Origin: Magnolia sinica
Taxonomy: Eukaryota; Streptophyta; Magnoliopsida; Magnoliales; Magnoliaceae
Length of the DNA stretch: 64,000 bases
NCBI RefSeq assembly: GCF_029962835.1
Contig: NC_080584.1
Span: forward strand, 84,348,862-84,412,861
Direction: 5' to 3'
Shown: piece after piece, positions 46,066-55,968 of the stretch
Layout: each line of letters begins with the position of its first letter
Numbering within the stretch: position 1 is the first letter of the stretch
Translations under genes and position numbers: made by a program
The notes under the pieces: generated by a model
The model's input: only the letters and a program-made list of their open reading frames with translations
Database searches by the model: none
What the model was told of the DNA's origin: nothing

Positions 46066-46721
46066 CTCTCGTTTCTCCCCTCTCTCTCTCTCTCTCAATC
46101 TCTCTTGACTTCTGGGATAGTTCATCGCTCATCTTTGAAGTGACAGTGACTCATCACCTCAGGTGTCATAGATTTACAGCAACGCAAGCCGTCCAAATCG
46201 TGGGTCCCTTTGTAGATGGAGCAGAGTCCAAAAATCACGTAAACTGGAAGGTCGTAACCATTTAAGTTTCACGATTGAAACATTTTAACCATTCATTTAA
46301 CAGCCGCTAATTGGATAGCTTGGATAGTTTGACATGTCTCAAGTTATACACTGTCCACAATGGGACGTATAACTTGAACGGCCTAGATTCACTCAAATAC
46401 ATCAAGGAATTATAATGTTCTGACTAGTTAGTTTTTTTGTTGAGTCTGTAGTTCAACTATCTAAACCATTGATTGAGGGTCTTGTAATGGGATGCGAATT
46501 ACTTATCAAATCTCTTCCCATGATCTTACTGTAAGGTTCGAAACTGGCCCGAACTTGGCCCAAACTCTTCCAATTGCTGACGGGGCTGAGTTTGGGCTGG
46601 ACATGTTGGCCCAGTAACCGAGCTAGGCCGGGTTCGGGCTAGGTTTGGCTGGTGACTGGGCCAGGCCAAGTTGCGCCCACTTCGTCTTAGTTCGGCCCGA
46701 TAGGTACGACCCTGACAAAGG

Positions 46722-47124
46722 GGCCCACTTTCTTATATGTGTAGTATATCAGCACTCTCCATCCATTTTTTTTCCCAGATTATTTTAGGACGTGAACTCA
46801 AAATTGAAGCAAATACAAGTCTCAGTGGACCACACTAAAAAAACAGTGGTGATTGAACGACCACCGTTAAGAACTTCCTAGGGGCAACTATATTGTTAAT
46901 TTGCCATCCAACCTGTTGGTAATGTCACAAAGACATGGAAGAAGGGTGAAAACAAATATCAGTTGTGGCCCACAACGAGTTTGTAATGGCCAATCATCAT
47001 TATTTCCTGTAGTGTGGTCCACCTGAGATTTGTTCCTGCTTTATTGGTATCATTCCCTAAAATTATCTGAAAAAACGAATGGATAGAGTGGATATACCAC
47101 ACATACATTAATGTGGGCCCCAAG
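46722..47124. mobile_element. Foldback MITE, family A
   Basis: Arms GTGTAGTATATCAGCACTC and the inverse near GAGTGGATATACCACACATA. Middle AAACAGTGGTGATTGAACG, CATCCAACCTGTTGGTAATG and ATTTCCTGTAGTGTGGTCC. Confidence 0.55.
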
Positions 47125-47539
47125 GTCAGGTCCACACCATGTTGGTTTAGGGCCGGCCCGCACCTAATTCACTCCCCAGTTTAATTTCTTTTGACATTCT
47201 TAAAAAAGAAGGATATTTTAAGGATTTGGTGATGATTACCAACTTGCCACACGTGCCAATATTCGAACCTGTAAAAACATGACATGGAACATTGGGCATG
47301 CCAGGGTGACGTATCAATCAATGGCACCGTCCATCGATCTAAGGGTCCCAATCAAGAACGGAATCAACGATCAGTCTTCTTCACTTTCATCCCTTTAATT
47401 GAGTGACGTCGACCAATAACCGTTTCCATTTTCTGATGTTACTTTAAAGGCCCACTCAATCAAAGGGCTAAGTTTCTTTCATTTTTCTATTTCCTGAGGT
47501 CAGTGAAGTGGACTGCCAATACGGTAAATCTCCGGACGC

Positions 47540-48055
47540 AGATTGGCTACTCCCCCTTCCACCAGCTCCGTGGCTGATGGTCGGTGCTCTGTGGGCCCCA
47601 TCATGATGTATGTGTTTCATCCATTCCGTTCATCCATTTTTACATATCATTTTATGACTTGATAGCAAAACTGAAAGGGATATAAATCTCATGTGGACCA
47701 CACCACATGAAAACATTAATGAGTGGATATCCACCATTAAAATCCTCCTAAGGCCTAATTTACTGTTTATTTGACATCCAATATGTTGATTAGGTCATAC
47801 AGGCCCAGATGAAGGGAAAAAACAAAAATCACCTTGGTCCAAAACTTCCCAAAATGTTTTTAATGGTCGACGCTTGTTCAAAACTTTTTTCTGTAATGTG
47901 GCCCACTTGAGATTGGGATATACCTCATTTTTGGTTTCATACCTTAAAATGATCCGTAATGATCTGTAAAATATATGGACGGCATAGATGAAACACATAC
48001 ATCATGGTGGGGCCCACAGAGCACCGACTACCAGCCATCTCCATGCCACGTGGTC
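47540..48055. mobile_element. Foldback MITE, family A
   Basis: The left tip GCAGATTGGCTACTCC leads into GGTCGGTGCTCTGTGGGCCC and GATGTATGTGTTTCATCC. The right side is the inverse: GATGAAACACATACATC, GGGGCCCACAGAGCACCGAC. This is one of the clearest copies for arm comparison. Confidence 0.7.
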
Positions 48056-48129
48056 CATCAACTGAAGGCTACACCAAATTCCGGTGCTCCTGCAACTATC
48101 GTATCCTACTGTATCATTTTCCTCCCCTC

Positions 48130-48530
48130 CTTGGGCGGATTCAGTCAGGTCGGGCCGTGGCCATGGGGCCCACCTTGATGTATGTGTTGTACATATCCAC
48201 GCCCTCCATCCGTTTTTTCAGATTATTTTAAGGATGTGGGGTCAAGATTAAGGCAGATCCAAATCTCATGTGAACCACACCACAGGAAACAGTGGTTATT
48301 GACCATTAAAACCTTCTTGTGGGTGATAAAAGTTTTGTATCCAGCTGATATCTGCCTTATCAACGGGTGAGATGGCAAATAAACGTTACGGTGGGCTCTA
48401 AGATGTTTTTAATGGTAGACCTTGGATCACCACTGTTACCTGTGGTGTGATCCAACAGCCTAAAATATCAGGAAAAACGGATGAACGGTGTCGATACATA
48501 CATCAAGGCAGTACCTACGGTCACGCCCAA
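48130..48530. mobile_element. Foldback MITE, family A
   Basis: Arms GATGTATGTGTTGTACATAT and the inverse near GGTGTCGATACATACATC. Middle CAGGAAACAGTGGTTATTG and CCACTGTTACCTGTGGTG. The left flank GATTCAGTCAGGTCGGG is shared with the copy at 58226. Confidence 0.6.
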
Positions 48531-49007
48531 TGCTAATTTCACTCGGACAGAGTTCGCTCTGCAAGTGCACTCGCCTGAAACGTGTAAACAATGCATGTAT
48601 GCACCACATCCGAGGCCTGTCGTTGTCATGCGTGTCTCGCGTGTACATCAGAAATAAAGGGTTAAGATAAACTGACGTAAATCGTCCAAATCCAACGTAC
48701 AGATGATCTCCACATGATTTTTTTCATACACGAGCTGGGGATTGCGTTATACGTGGCTTGGCGCGTGTCTTGAATGGCTTCCAAAGAAAACATGGTATGC
48801 AGTGCATGAAAGCTCATGCAATGTTGATAGTATCCAGAATTGCGCAACTTCGTTTAGAGGGTGAGTGTTTGAAATGCACAAATATCCTAGATTGAAGCTT
48901 GAAATTTAAGTGAAATAAATCCATTTGTTTTTTCGCAAAGTTATAATTTTTGGACCATTAATTCTTGGCCAAAGTCGGGGTACTGACTAAAGATATTTCG
49001 CCAAACA

Positions 49008-49466
49008 TATCTGTATAGCCGCATCTTCGATTGACTATCGATGATCGTTGAACAGACTTCTAATTATATTTGTCGATCGAAGCATCCAAATGGTGGGCCG
49101 ATCATATCCATACGTAGATCATCATTAGAGTTAACTATCCTAAGGTGTATATAAATATGTATACCCTATATTGGGCCCTAGACGTTAAAAAAACTCTCCC
49201 ATAGAGCTAGTATAGTAAAAACCCAGCCCTTGGGGCCATCCGTATATCCGCGTCCCTGATCGACTATCAATGACCGTTGAACAGACTTCTAATTATATCT
49301 GTTGATCGGCGCATCCAAATGGCGGGCCGATCATATCCATACGTAGATCATCATTAGGGTTAACTATTCTAAGGTGTATATAAATATGTACACATTATAC
49401 TGGGCTCTAGAGGTTAGAAAAACCCTCCCATAGGGCTAGTATAGTAAAAATCCCGTCGTTGGGGCC
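49008..49466 (+). repeat. Tandem duplication of about 229 bp within LTR copy 2
   Basis: Both units share GTTGAACAGACTTCTAATTA, GGGCCGATCATATCCATACG, AGATCATCATTAG and ATAAATATGTA in order. Copy 1 has a single unit. Confidence 0.8.
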
Positions 49467-49486
49467 ATTTACACTAAATTTGACAC

Positions 49487-49493
49487 TATATAA
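49487..49493 (+). promoter_or_regulatory. TATA box in LTR copy 2
   Basis: CACTATATAAGGGTTTC is followed by GGGCACCCCATCTCTCC, mirroring copy 1. Confidence 0.5.
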
Positions 49494-51731
49494 GGGTTTC
49501 ATCTGGGCACCCCATCTCTCCATATGAATTTGCATTTTTCAAAGGAGAGAAAGAGGGAGAAGAAAGACTAGAAGAAGAGTGAGAGTAGGAGTTGAAGGTT
49601 TTAGTGCTTCCTTTCATCGGTCTTCTCCAATCAAGGCACTGGCCTCGATCATTTTCTTCTACCAAATCTACCCTACTTGCGATTAGGAGGTAAAAAATAA
49701 ATCATACTTCCTAACTTAGGTTTTTCTAAAATGAATTGCATGAATCTCATATAGTTCTTGGTGTTTATATAAGAATTTGTGATTTTTTCCAAATTTCTAA
49801 CCTTAGGAGCTCAAAATAAGATATTCCTTTTTAAGGTGCGGACCATTATCTCTAGGTTATCGTTTATCGACCCATGAAGGTCTCAGTTAATAATTAAATA
49901 CTTATAGATGAATTTGTGCATGCTAATATGTCGACATTTTGATTTATTCTATAATATATGCTATTAGTTGCATATAGATGCTTATATGTTTGATAAAAGG
50001 CATATGTGATTGAATGTGTTGTTTTATGGATGCTCATATGCTTGATTGAATATCCAATTAAATGTATTATTTTGTTGATGCCCATATGTTTGATAAAATG
50101 TCTAAGTAGGTGTGTTACTTCTATTGATGCTCACATGTTCGATGAAACGCTTGAGTAATTGTGTAGAAGAACTCATACTATAATTGTGTAATGTAATGTT
50201 TAGCTCGTAGCGATACTTACGATTTCTATGATGTTGGGTCAGTTGGCTAACCGTTGAATTAAAGGAGTGACCCAAATTAAGGCGGCCACCCCAGGCTTGT
50301 TCGATCGACCCGGGTTGAACACGGACGACCGACAGTAGATGGATTACATGGGCTGCTTGCACCCAATGCCGGTTGTGTCATGGTTCTCCCAGATCAATCA
50401 AATTAGCCTACTATCTAACTAATCATATATGTTCACAATGTATAACATGACTAAATGGAATCTAGGATACCTCGTTCCCAATGGATGAGTTCATTCATAA
50501 CTGTTAGTGCGATACGATCCTATTAAGACTCATGAGCCGTGCATGGTGGTATGAGATACCGTGTCCGAGCTGTCAGCCTACGCTGGGGTGACGAGCTTCC
50601 TCGTAGTGACTATGAGCACTACTGGAGGTGATATATCATTGTTTAAACGACCCTCGTCAAATTTCTAACGATGATTACGTGCTAGATTACCGTTCGAACG
50701 ACCCGGGCGTGAATGAAATTGGGTGATGAGCTATTTCCTTTATATGTTCCTTTTGTTTTATGTGACAAGCCCGCACCTCGGAACTGAGTGATTATACTTG
50801 GTTTGGGTGACGACCCATATAGAGTTGATCATTGTACATTTAGGTATCATACCGTACCTTTAAAATAGTTGATTTGTGATAAACGGGTGACACCTAAATT
50901 TGGATTAAGAGACATTAGTAAGGAGTCAATACGTGCGGTAATGAGTCACATGATCCGGATAAAGACTCGTGATATAACGTCAGTATCCTAACTTCGCTAA
51001 TATGCTGGATGAATTTAACTTAACAATTACTCGCTAACATGATCATTTATTGCATTAAATTAGAATGTAGCGAAACAGGCGTTGAAGTCGCATATTGAGG
51101 AAGTGTTGTCATTTGCGAACCAGGTGGTCGGAATTGCGTGTGAGTGAGTATTGTTTGGAAAGGGCATGCATCATGTCATATCTTCATATACACATCTAAT
51201 AAGAGTATTTAGGAATTGTTTGATTTCTTCTTCATCATTAACAGCGCTGATTGTATCGATAACAAGTGTAACTTAAAACTAATGGAACCACTTAGTTAGC
51301 TACTCACTCTTACCTGGGACGATGTTTTAAAACACCAACTAGGCATATTATTGTTGCAGGTTTTATTGAGGCGTCCGACGGGTAGGCTTAGATCGGCTTG
51401 CGCCACTACCATTATGTTCTGAAAAATTTTGAATAAACTGAAAACTTTATACTTTAACTATCTTGGGTATGTACATTGTAGCTTGTATAATCCTCATTAA
51501 GGTGGACACCACTTTTCAATTGTACTTTAACTGTTAACCCTATAATTCTAAATCATCTGTTATCTTCGCCTCACTTTAGTTCCGCTAAGTTGAATTGCGC
51601 AACTCTGATTATTCGTGTGCAGACTTAATGTGAATTAGAATGAAGAAGACGCATGTGCATTTTATTAAGTTAATACTTGAGAACTCGGGACTGGAGTATA
51701 TGTACTCGGGTGGCAATTTTTGGGGTGTTAC

Positions 51732-52136
51732 AGATTTGGGTCCAAACCACAACGGAATATGCTTAGATATCGGTCCGATCATAAAATATTTGAGATCTTT
51801 GAAGCATTCGAAATTCTGCAAACGGCTCTGAGAAAATCTTCCATTTTAGGACCGTGAGAGATAGTCTTATCGAGTATTCACAACTAGATATGTAATGGAA
51901 TTCACTCTTTCTTGGTAGGTCTTTATAGACCTGTTGGGCACATTGCCGCATTAATTAGCTCGTTAATCATGACTACGTGGGATATGTCGATTTGCTCCAG
52001 TAAAAGGCATGCATGAGAGTGTGCATACGCATTAATAATGGAATGCATATCATCCAACGAAATTTCATTGAAAGTATCTTCGAGTGCAAGATTTCTACGA
52101 GTACCAAACCTATACGTAGTGTTAACAAATGACGGC
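51732..52136. other. Intergenic sequence, no gene
   Basis: Starts right after the LTR end. No primer binding site or coding domain is visible. Confidence 0.35.
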
Positions 52137-52144
52137 TTTTTAGT

Positions 52145-52690
52145 TAGGGGTGTACATCGACTCGGCCACTAGGTAACCTTAGCTCGAACTCGGCTTGACT
52201 TGGTTCGGTCAGCAGCTCGGGCCAGTTCGAGCCAAGATCGAGCCGAGTTCACCTATACGACATTTTCACAAACACCTGGACCGCACCTTCAAAATCCCAC
52301 TGTATGTAAAACATTAGCAATGGTTTTACAAGTATTTTATCAAACACCTTCTAAGCAACATAAAAATGAAGAAAAAAAAAAGGGTGTTTGTTTCATATAC
52401 ATACCTTCCTTGCCACCGGCCACACTTCATTGAGTCATTTCATCAAACACTTGGTGAGCAACATCAATATCAAAGTAACTGAGTCACCGAACTAGTTCAA
52501 TCTGAGTTCAAGTTGGGTTCGATCCGAGTCGAGTCAAGCTGGGGCCAGCTCAAACTCGGCTTGAACTCATTTTCAAGCTAAACAAATCAACTCGACTTAG
52601 CTCGAACTTAGTTTCGAACCGAGTCGAATCGAACTTTTTTGAGTCGAATTGAGTGAGCTAACCAGCTAGCTCGGTTCGTGTACACCCCTA
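52145..52690 (+). mobile_element. hAT-type MITE, family C, copy 2
   Basis: Tips TAGGGGTGTACA and TGTACACCCCTA are perfect inverses. Flanks TTTTTAGT (52137-52144) and TTTTCAGT (52691-52698) give a 7-of-8 target duplication, the hAT length. The interior is collinear with copy 1 (CAAACACCTTCTAAG, CTTCCTTGCCACC, CACTTGGTGAGCAACATCAA). Confidence 0.85.
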
Positions 52691-52815
52691 TTTTCAGTGG
52701 TCCAGTCCAGGAGCCGAAAATGAGTGTAAACAGCTCCAGTGTAGTGGTGCCAGGTGCACTTGAGGTATAAGATATTAGAAAATTTTCAGTGGTCCAGTCA
52801 AGGAGCTGAAAATGG
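52691..52815 (+). repeat. Direct repeat of a 32-bp phrase
   Basis: TTTTCAGTGGTCCAGTC followed by CAGGAGC or AAGGAGC occurs at 52691 and again at 52784. Confidence 0.7.
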
Positions 52816-53082
52816 GTTGCAGCTCTGGGCCTCATCGTGATTATCACGTGAAATTTACTTGGACCATCAGGTCCGTCATCCCGTGTCAGGCCGAAGGAAA
52901 AAATCAGCCGATCCAGATTGTCCAAACATGTGGAAACAATACACAGGCCAATGCTCCCCATTCAAACTGTTTCCTAGATGCCACTTGAATCACGGAAGGG
53001 CATGCTTTTGGGTCCAATTTAATTTTTTAACGGCATCTTATGGTTGGAGTGGATTTCATGAGGTAGATGTCAGTCTTGATAG

Positions 53083-53238
53083 CAGATTGCGTGGTAACTC
53101 ACTAAGCTCAGCGTACCAAGGATCCTTACTCTTGATCCAGTGGTAGACTCTAAGGAGTTTCAACACCCAGTAAGGGTTCGAGTATCTATAGGTGGTGAAA
53201 CCCCACTATGACGTGAGTGTCTGTAGGGGTGTGTCCGC

Positions 53239-53270
<32 letters not shown>

Positions 53271-53680
53271 CTTAGCTTACCAAGTAAGCTCTATTAGGTC
53301 TGCCATGATTTATGTATTTTATGATCACACCATGGGAAAAAGTTGAATTGAACATCAACAGCTACAGAAGTTTTGGATCAAGCCTATATTTAGTTTTTCC
53401 ATTCATCTATATTGTGTGATCTTATGAACAGGCTGGATGAAAAATAAACATAACGGTGGGGCCTAGAAAGGTTTCAACAGTGGAAATCATTATCCCCACT
53501 GTTTCATGTGGTATGATCCACTTGATCTTTGGATATGCTTCAATTTTGGGCTTAACCCCTTAAATTAGATGGAAAAATGAATGGACTGCATAAATAGATC
53601 ACATACATTCGTGGCGGGCTCAACTGAGTTTACTCGGTACCATAAGAGCTTACTGAGTAACTCAGTACGTAATCCGATTT
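53083..53680. mobile_element. Foldback MITE A carrying a SINE in its left arm
   Basis: The left tip CAGATTGCGTGGTAACTCAC and right inverse GAGTAACTCAGTACGTAATC match. The left arm is interrupted at 53121-53284 by a SINE and its duplicated target, then resumes TAAGCTCTATTAGGTCTGCC. The body shows TTTTGGATCAAGCCTATA and CCACTGTTTCATGTGGTA. Confidence 0.65.
53121..53270 (+). mobile_element. Complete tRNA-derived SINE
   Basis: 150 bp. Head GATCCAGTGGTAGACTC (A-box region), B-box GGGTTCGAGTATC, end GGGTGTGTCCGCGTGTGT, and a poly-A tail of about 27. Flanks CTCAGCGTACCAAG (53107-53120) and CTTAGCTTACCAAG (53271-53284) form a 14-bp target duplication with two mismatches, expected for LINE-driven insertion. 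Confidence 0.85.
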
Positions 53681-53854
53681 CGTCTGTCGTCCCATGTATT
53701 TCCTTTGGCATGGCCCACCAGAGTCATAAATCAACTTGATTTTTTAGCTCACGTGCTTAATGCATATGATTACACATCTAATGGCTGGAGTGACTTTTAC
53801 GTACACATCTTGTTAAGCCCCACAGTCAGGATGCATCCACCAAAAGCGCTTGGA

Positions 53855-54175
53855 ACGGGATTGCATAATGACACTGAACGTACTCTGCGGGCCTATCAGG
53901 ATGGATGTGTTTCATCAACACCGTCCATCCATTTTTCCAGCTCATTTTAAGGTATGAGTTAAAAAATAAGGTAGATCCAAATGTCAGGAGGACTACACAA
54001 AAACAGTGGTGATTGACAGCCCACCATTAAAAGCTTTTTAGGGTCCACTTTAATTTTTATTTGGACTTATGTGCTGAAATAATTAATGATCCAAAATTAA
54101 TGAACAGATTGGATACAATGCATACATTATTTTGGGGCACACAGAACCCTGTCCAGTCCCAACCGCATCAGTTTG
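53855..54175. mobile_element. Foldback MITE, family A
   Basis: Left arm GATGTGTTTCATCAACACCG, CATTTTTCCAGCTCATTTTA and AAACAGTGGTGATTGAC. The right arm is reduced to GGATACAATGCATACATTAT. Confidence 0.5.
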
Positions 54176-54199
54176 CAATCGCGTCCTACCCACCCTTGA

Positions 54200-54590
54200 T
54201 TTTTCATGGGCCGACCATGATATATATGTGAGATCCACTTGAACCGTTAAATATGCAATCATACATTAGGTCCGGAGTCCAAAAAATTCAGGCTGACTTG
54301 TGATTCAGGTGGGCCATATCAAACGAAATTGATCTGAGAGAGATCCACCCTTGATTTTTACAAGGCCAGCAACGTAATAATTATACAAGATCCAATCCAA
54401 CTATTGAATGTCACATCAAAACATAGGGTTGGCGATCGAAAAATAAGGCCAAAACCTGATTATGATGCTAAGGAAAATAGCTTGAAGAGTCAGCATAGCC
54501 ATGCACACCTTTCACAACGGTGTCGTCCACCTGAATTACAGGTGGAGATGAATTTTAAGTTCCAAGCTAGCATGGAGTGCAGAACCTGAT
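54200..54590 (+). repeat. Family D repeat, copy 1
   Basis: TATATGTGAGATCCACTTGA, CCAAAAAATTCAGGCTGAC, TAATAATTATACAAGATCCA and CCACCTGAATTACAGGTG. A second copy follows in the same orientation. Confidence 0.7.
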
Positions 54591-54594
54591 TGTT

Positions 54595-55525
54595 GGAATG
54601 GATTTCACTTTATATATGTGAGATACACTTCAACCGTTGAACATGCAATCATTAGTCAGGTCCCTGGACCTGCGAAAGCCTTTCCCAGTAAGTTGCTGCG
54701 CTGGAAACTTCGGTGGGGCCCACGGTAATGTTTGTGAGAAATCCACCCCTTTCATCCGTTTTGTGAGCAGATTTTAAGAATCAGAACCAAAAGTGAGCAA
54801 GATCCAAGACTCAAGTGGGCTACAGGAAAGTAAAAGTTGGGTAGAGAAATGCATACCGTTGAAACCTTTTTGGGGTCGACAGTGATGTTTACATTCCATC
54901 CATACCGTTCATAACGTCATTCCTACTGGGAAGAACTAAAAAGAGAAATATTAGCCTGATTCAAAACTTTTGTGGCCCCACAAATATTTCAACTGTGGAT
55001 GTTAAACCCTCATGTTTGCGGCCCATTTGAGTATTGGATCAGCTCATTTTAGGTCTCAAAAAGCGGATGGACGGGGTGGATTTCTCACAAACATCACAGT
55101 GGGGACTTAGGTTCGAGGCAGGAGCTTCCTGCAGGAAATCCGCGTCCAGGTCCAGAGTCGTCCGGGTCCAGAGTCCAAAAAATTCAGGCTGACCTGCGAT
55201 TCAGGCGGGCCATACTAAACGCTCCGAGAGAGATCTACCCTTGATTTCTACAGGGCCAACGTAATAATTATACAAGATCCACTCCAACTATTGAATGTTA
55301 CATCAAAACATAGGCTTAGGGGTCGAAAATAAGGACCTGATTCTGGGATATGATAAGGAAAACAGTTTGAAGAGTAAGCATCGCCATGCGCACCTTTTAC
55401 AATCGTGTGGTCCACCTGAATTACAGATGTAGATGAATTTTAATTTCCAAACCTAACATGAGGTGAAAAACCTGATGGTCGGAGTAGATTTCATATAAAT
55501 ACAACGATGGGACCTACCTAAAACA
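54595..55525 (+). repeat. Family D repeat, copy 2, interrupted by a MITE
   Basis: Collinear with copy 1 (TATATGTGAGATACACTTCA; CCAAAAAATTCAGGCTGAC; TAATAATTATACAAGATCCA), but split by the A2 MITE at 54666-55147. Confidence 0.7.
54666..55147. mobile_element. Foldback MITE A2 inserted in family D copy 2
   Basis: Left end CTGCGAAAGCCTTTCCCAG; right end GCAGGAAATCCGCGTC. Arms GTTTGTGAGAAATCCACCCC and the exact inverse GGGGTGGATTTCTCACAAAC. Flanks CAGGTCCCT and CAGGTCCAG agree at 7 of 9, a possible Mutator-like 9-bp duplication. Confidence 0.7.
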
Positions 55526-55644
55526 AGAGTAGTTAAGAAATCTAAAGGAAATCTTCCTACTGGAAGGTACTGGAATGATATCTGGAGAGAAAGATACTGA
55601 GGGGAGTGGGCGAGGAGACGTGGGCCACAAGAGACGAATGGATG

Positions 55645-55652
55645 TATAAATA
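55645..55652 (+). promoter_or_regulatory. TATA box of the ABCG gene
   Basis: TATAAATA, about 320 bp upstream of the ABCG ATG and about 110 bp downstream of the family D repeat. A start site near 55680 is implied. Confidence 0.6.
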
Positions 55653-55682
55653 CGCACGCGCGTCTATATTGAGAATCGACGG

Positions 55683-55883
55683 ATGCTGAAAAGACGGCAA
55701 GAAATTCTCAACACCTGTGGATACAAACGGTCACAGCTTCAACTGCTTATTTTCTGCTGTCTTGCATTCTCGTTTCTGATCTACCGCTACTTTCTTTTCT
55801 TCTTTTTCTTCTTCTTTCATTCCTTTTTCTTTATTTTGTTATTCCCCTCCTCCTTCATAAGAAGAGAAGAGAGGAGGAGATAA
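55683..55883 (+). other. Upstream ORF in the ABCG leader, 66 codons
   Basis: ATG at 55683, stop at 55881-55883, 85 nt before the main ATG. It encodes MLKRRQEILNTCGYKRSQLQ followed by a Phe/Leu-rich hydrophobic run and an Arg-rich end. If the TATA box at 55645 is used, nearly every transcript would carry it. Peptide conservation is unknown; it may simply reflect the pyrimidine-rich leader. Confidence 0.45.
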
Positions 55884-55968
55884 CAAATAGAAGAGAGACG
55901 ACGTAAGAAGACCTTCTTCTTTCTGATCTCTCTCTCATTACAAAAACATCTCTCTCTCAACGGCGGCG

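Larger units (their letters stand above)
45743..46715. mobile_element. Probable hAT-like MITE with microsatellites
   Basis: Loose inverted tips AAGGTTGTACACGAACC and GGCCCGATAGGTACGACCCT. The interior is rich in GGCCCGA and CCGACCCGG words, like the family C MITEs. It contains (TA)n and (CT)n runs. No target duplication was resolved. Confidence 0.4.
48850..51731 (+). mobile_element. Ty3/gypsy-type long LTR, 5' truncated, copy 2
   Basis: Collinear and inverted relative to 12200-15301, lacking about the first 600 bp but keeping the end GGGGTGTTACA. A TATA box lies at 49487-49493, and a tandem duplication of about 229 bp (49008-49466) is absent from copy 1. No gag-pol was found on either side, so it is either a broken solo LTR or an LTR fragment. 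Confidence 0.5.
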
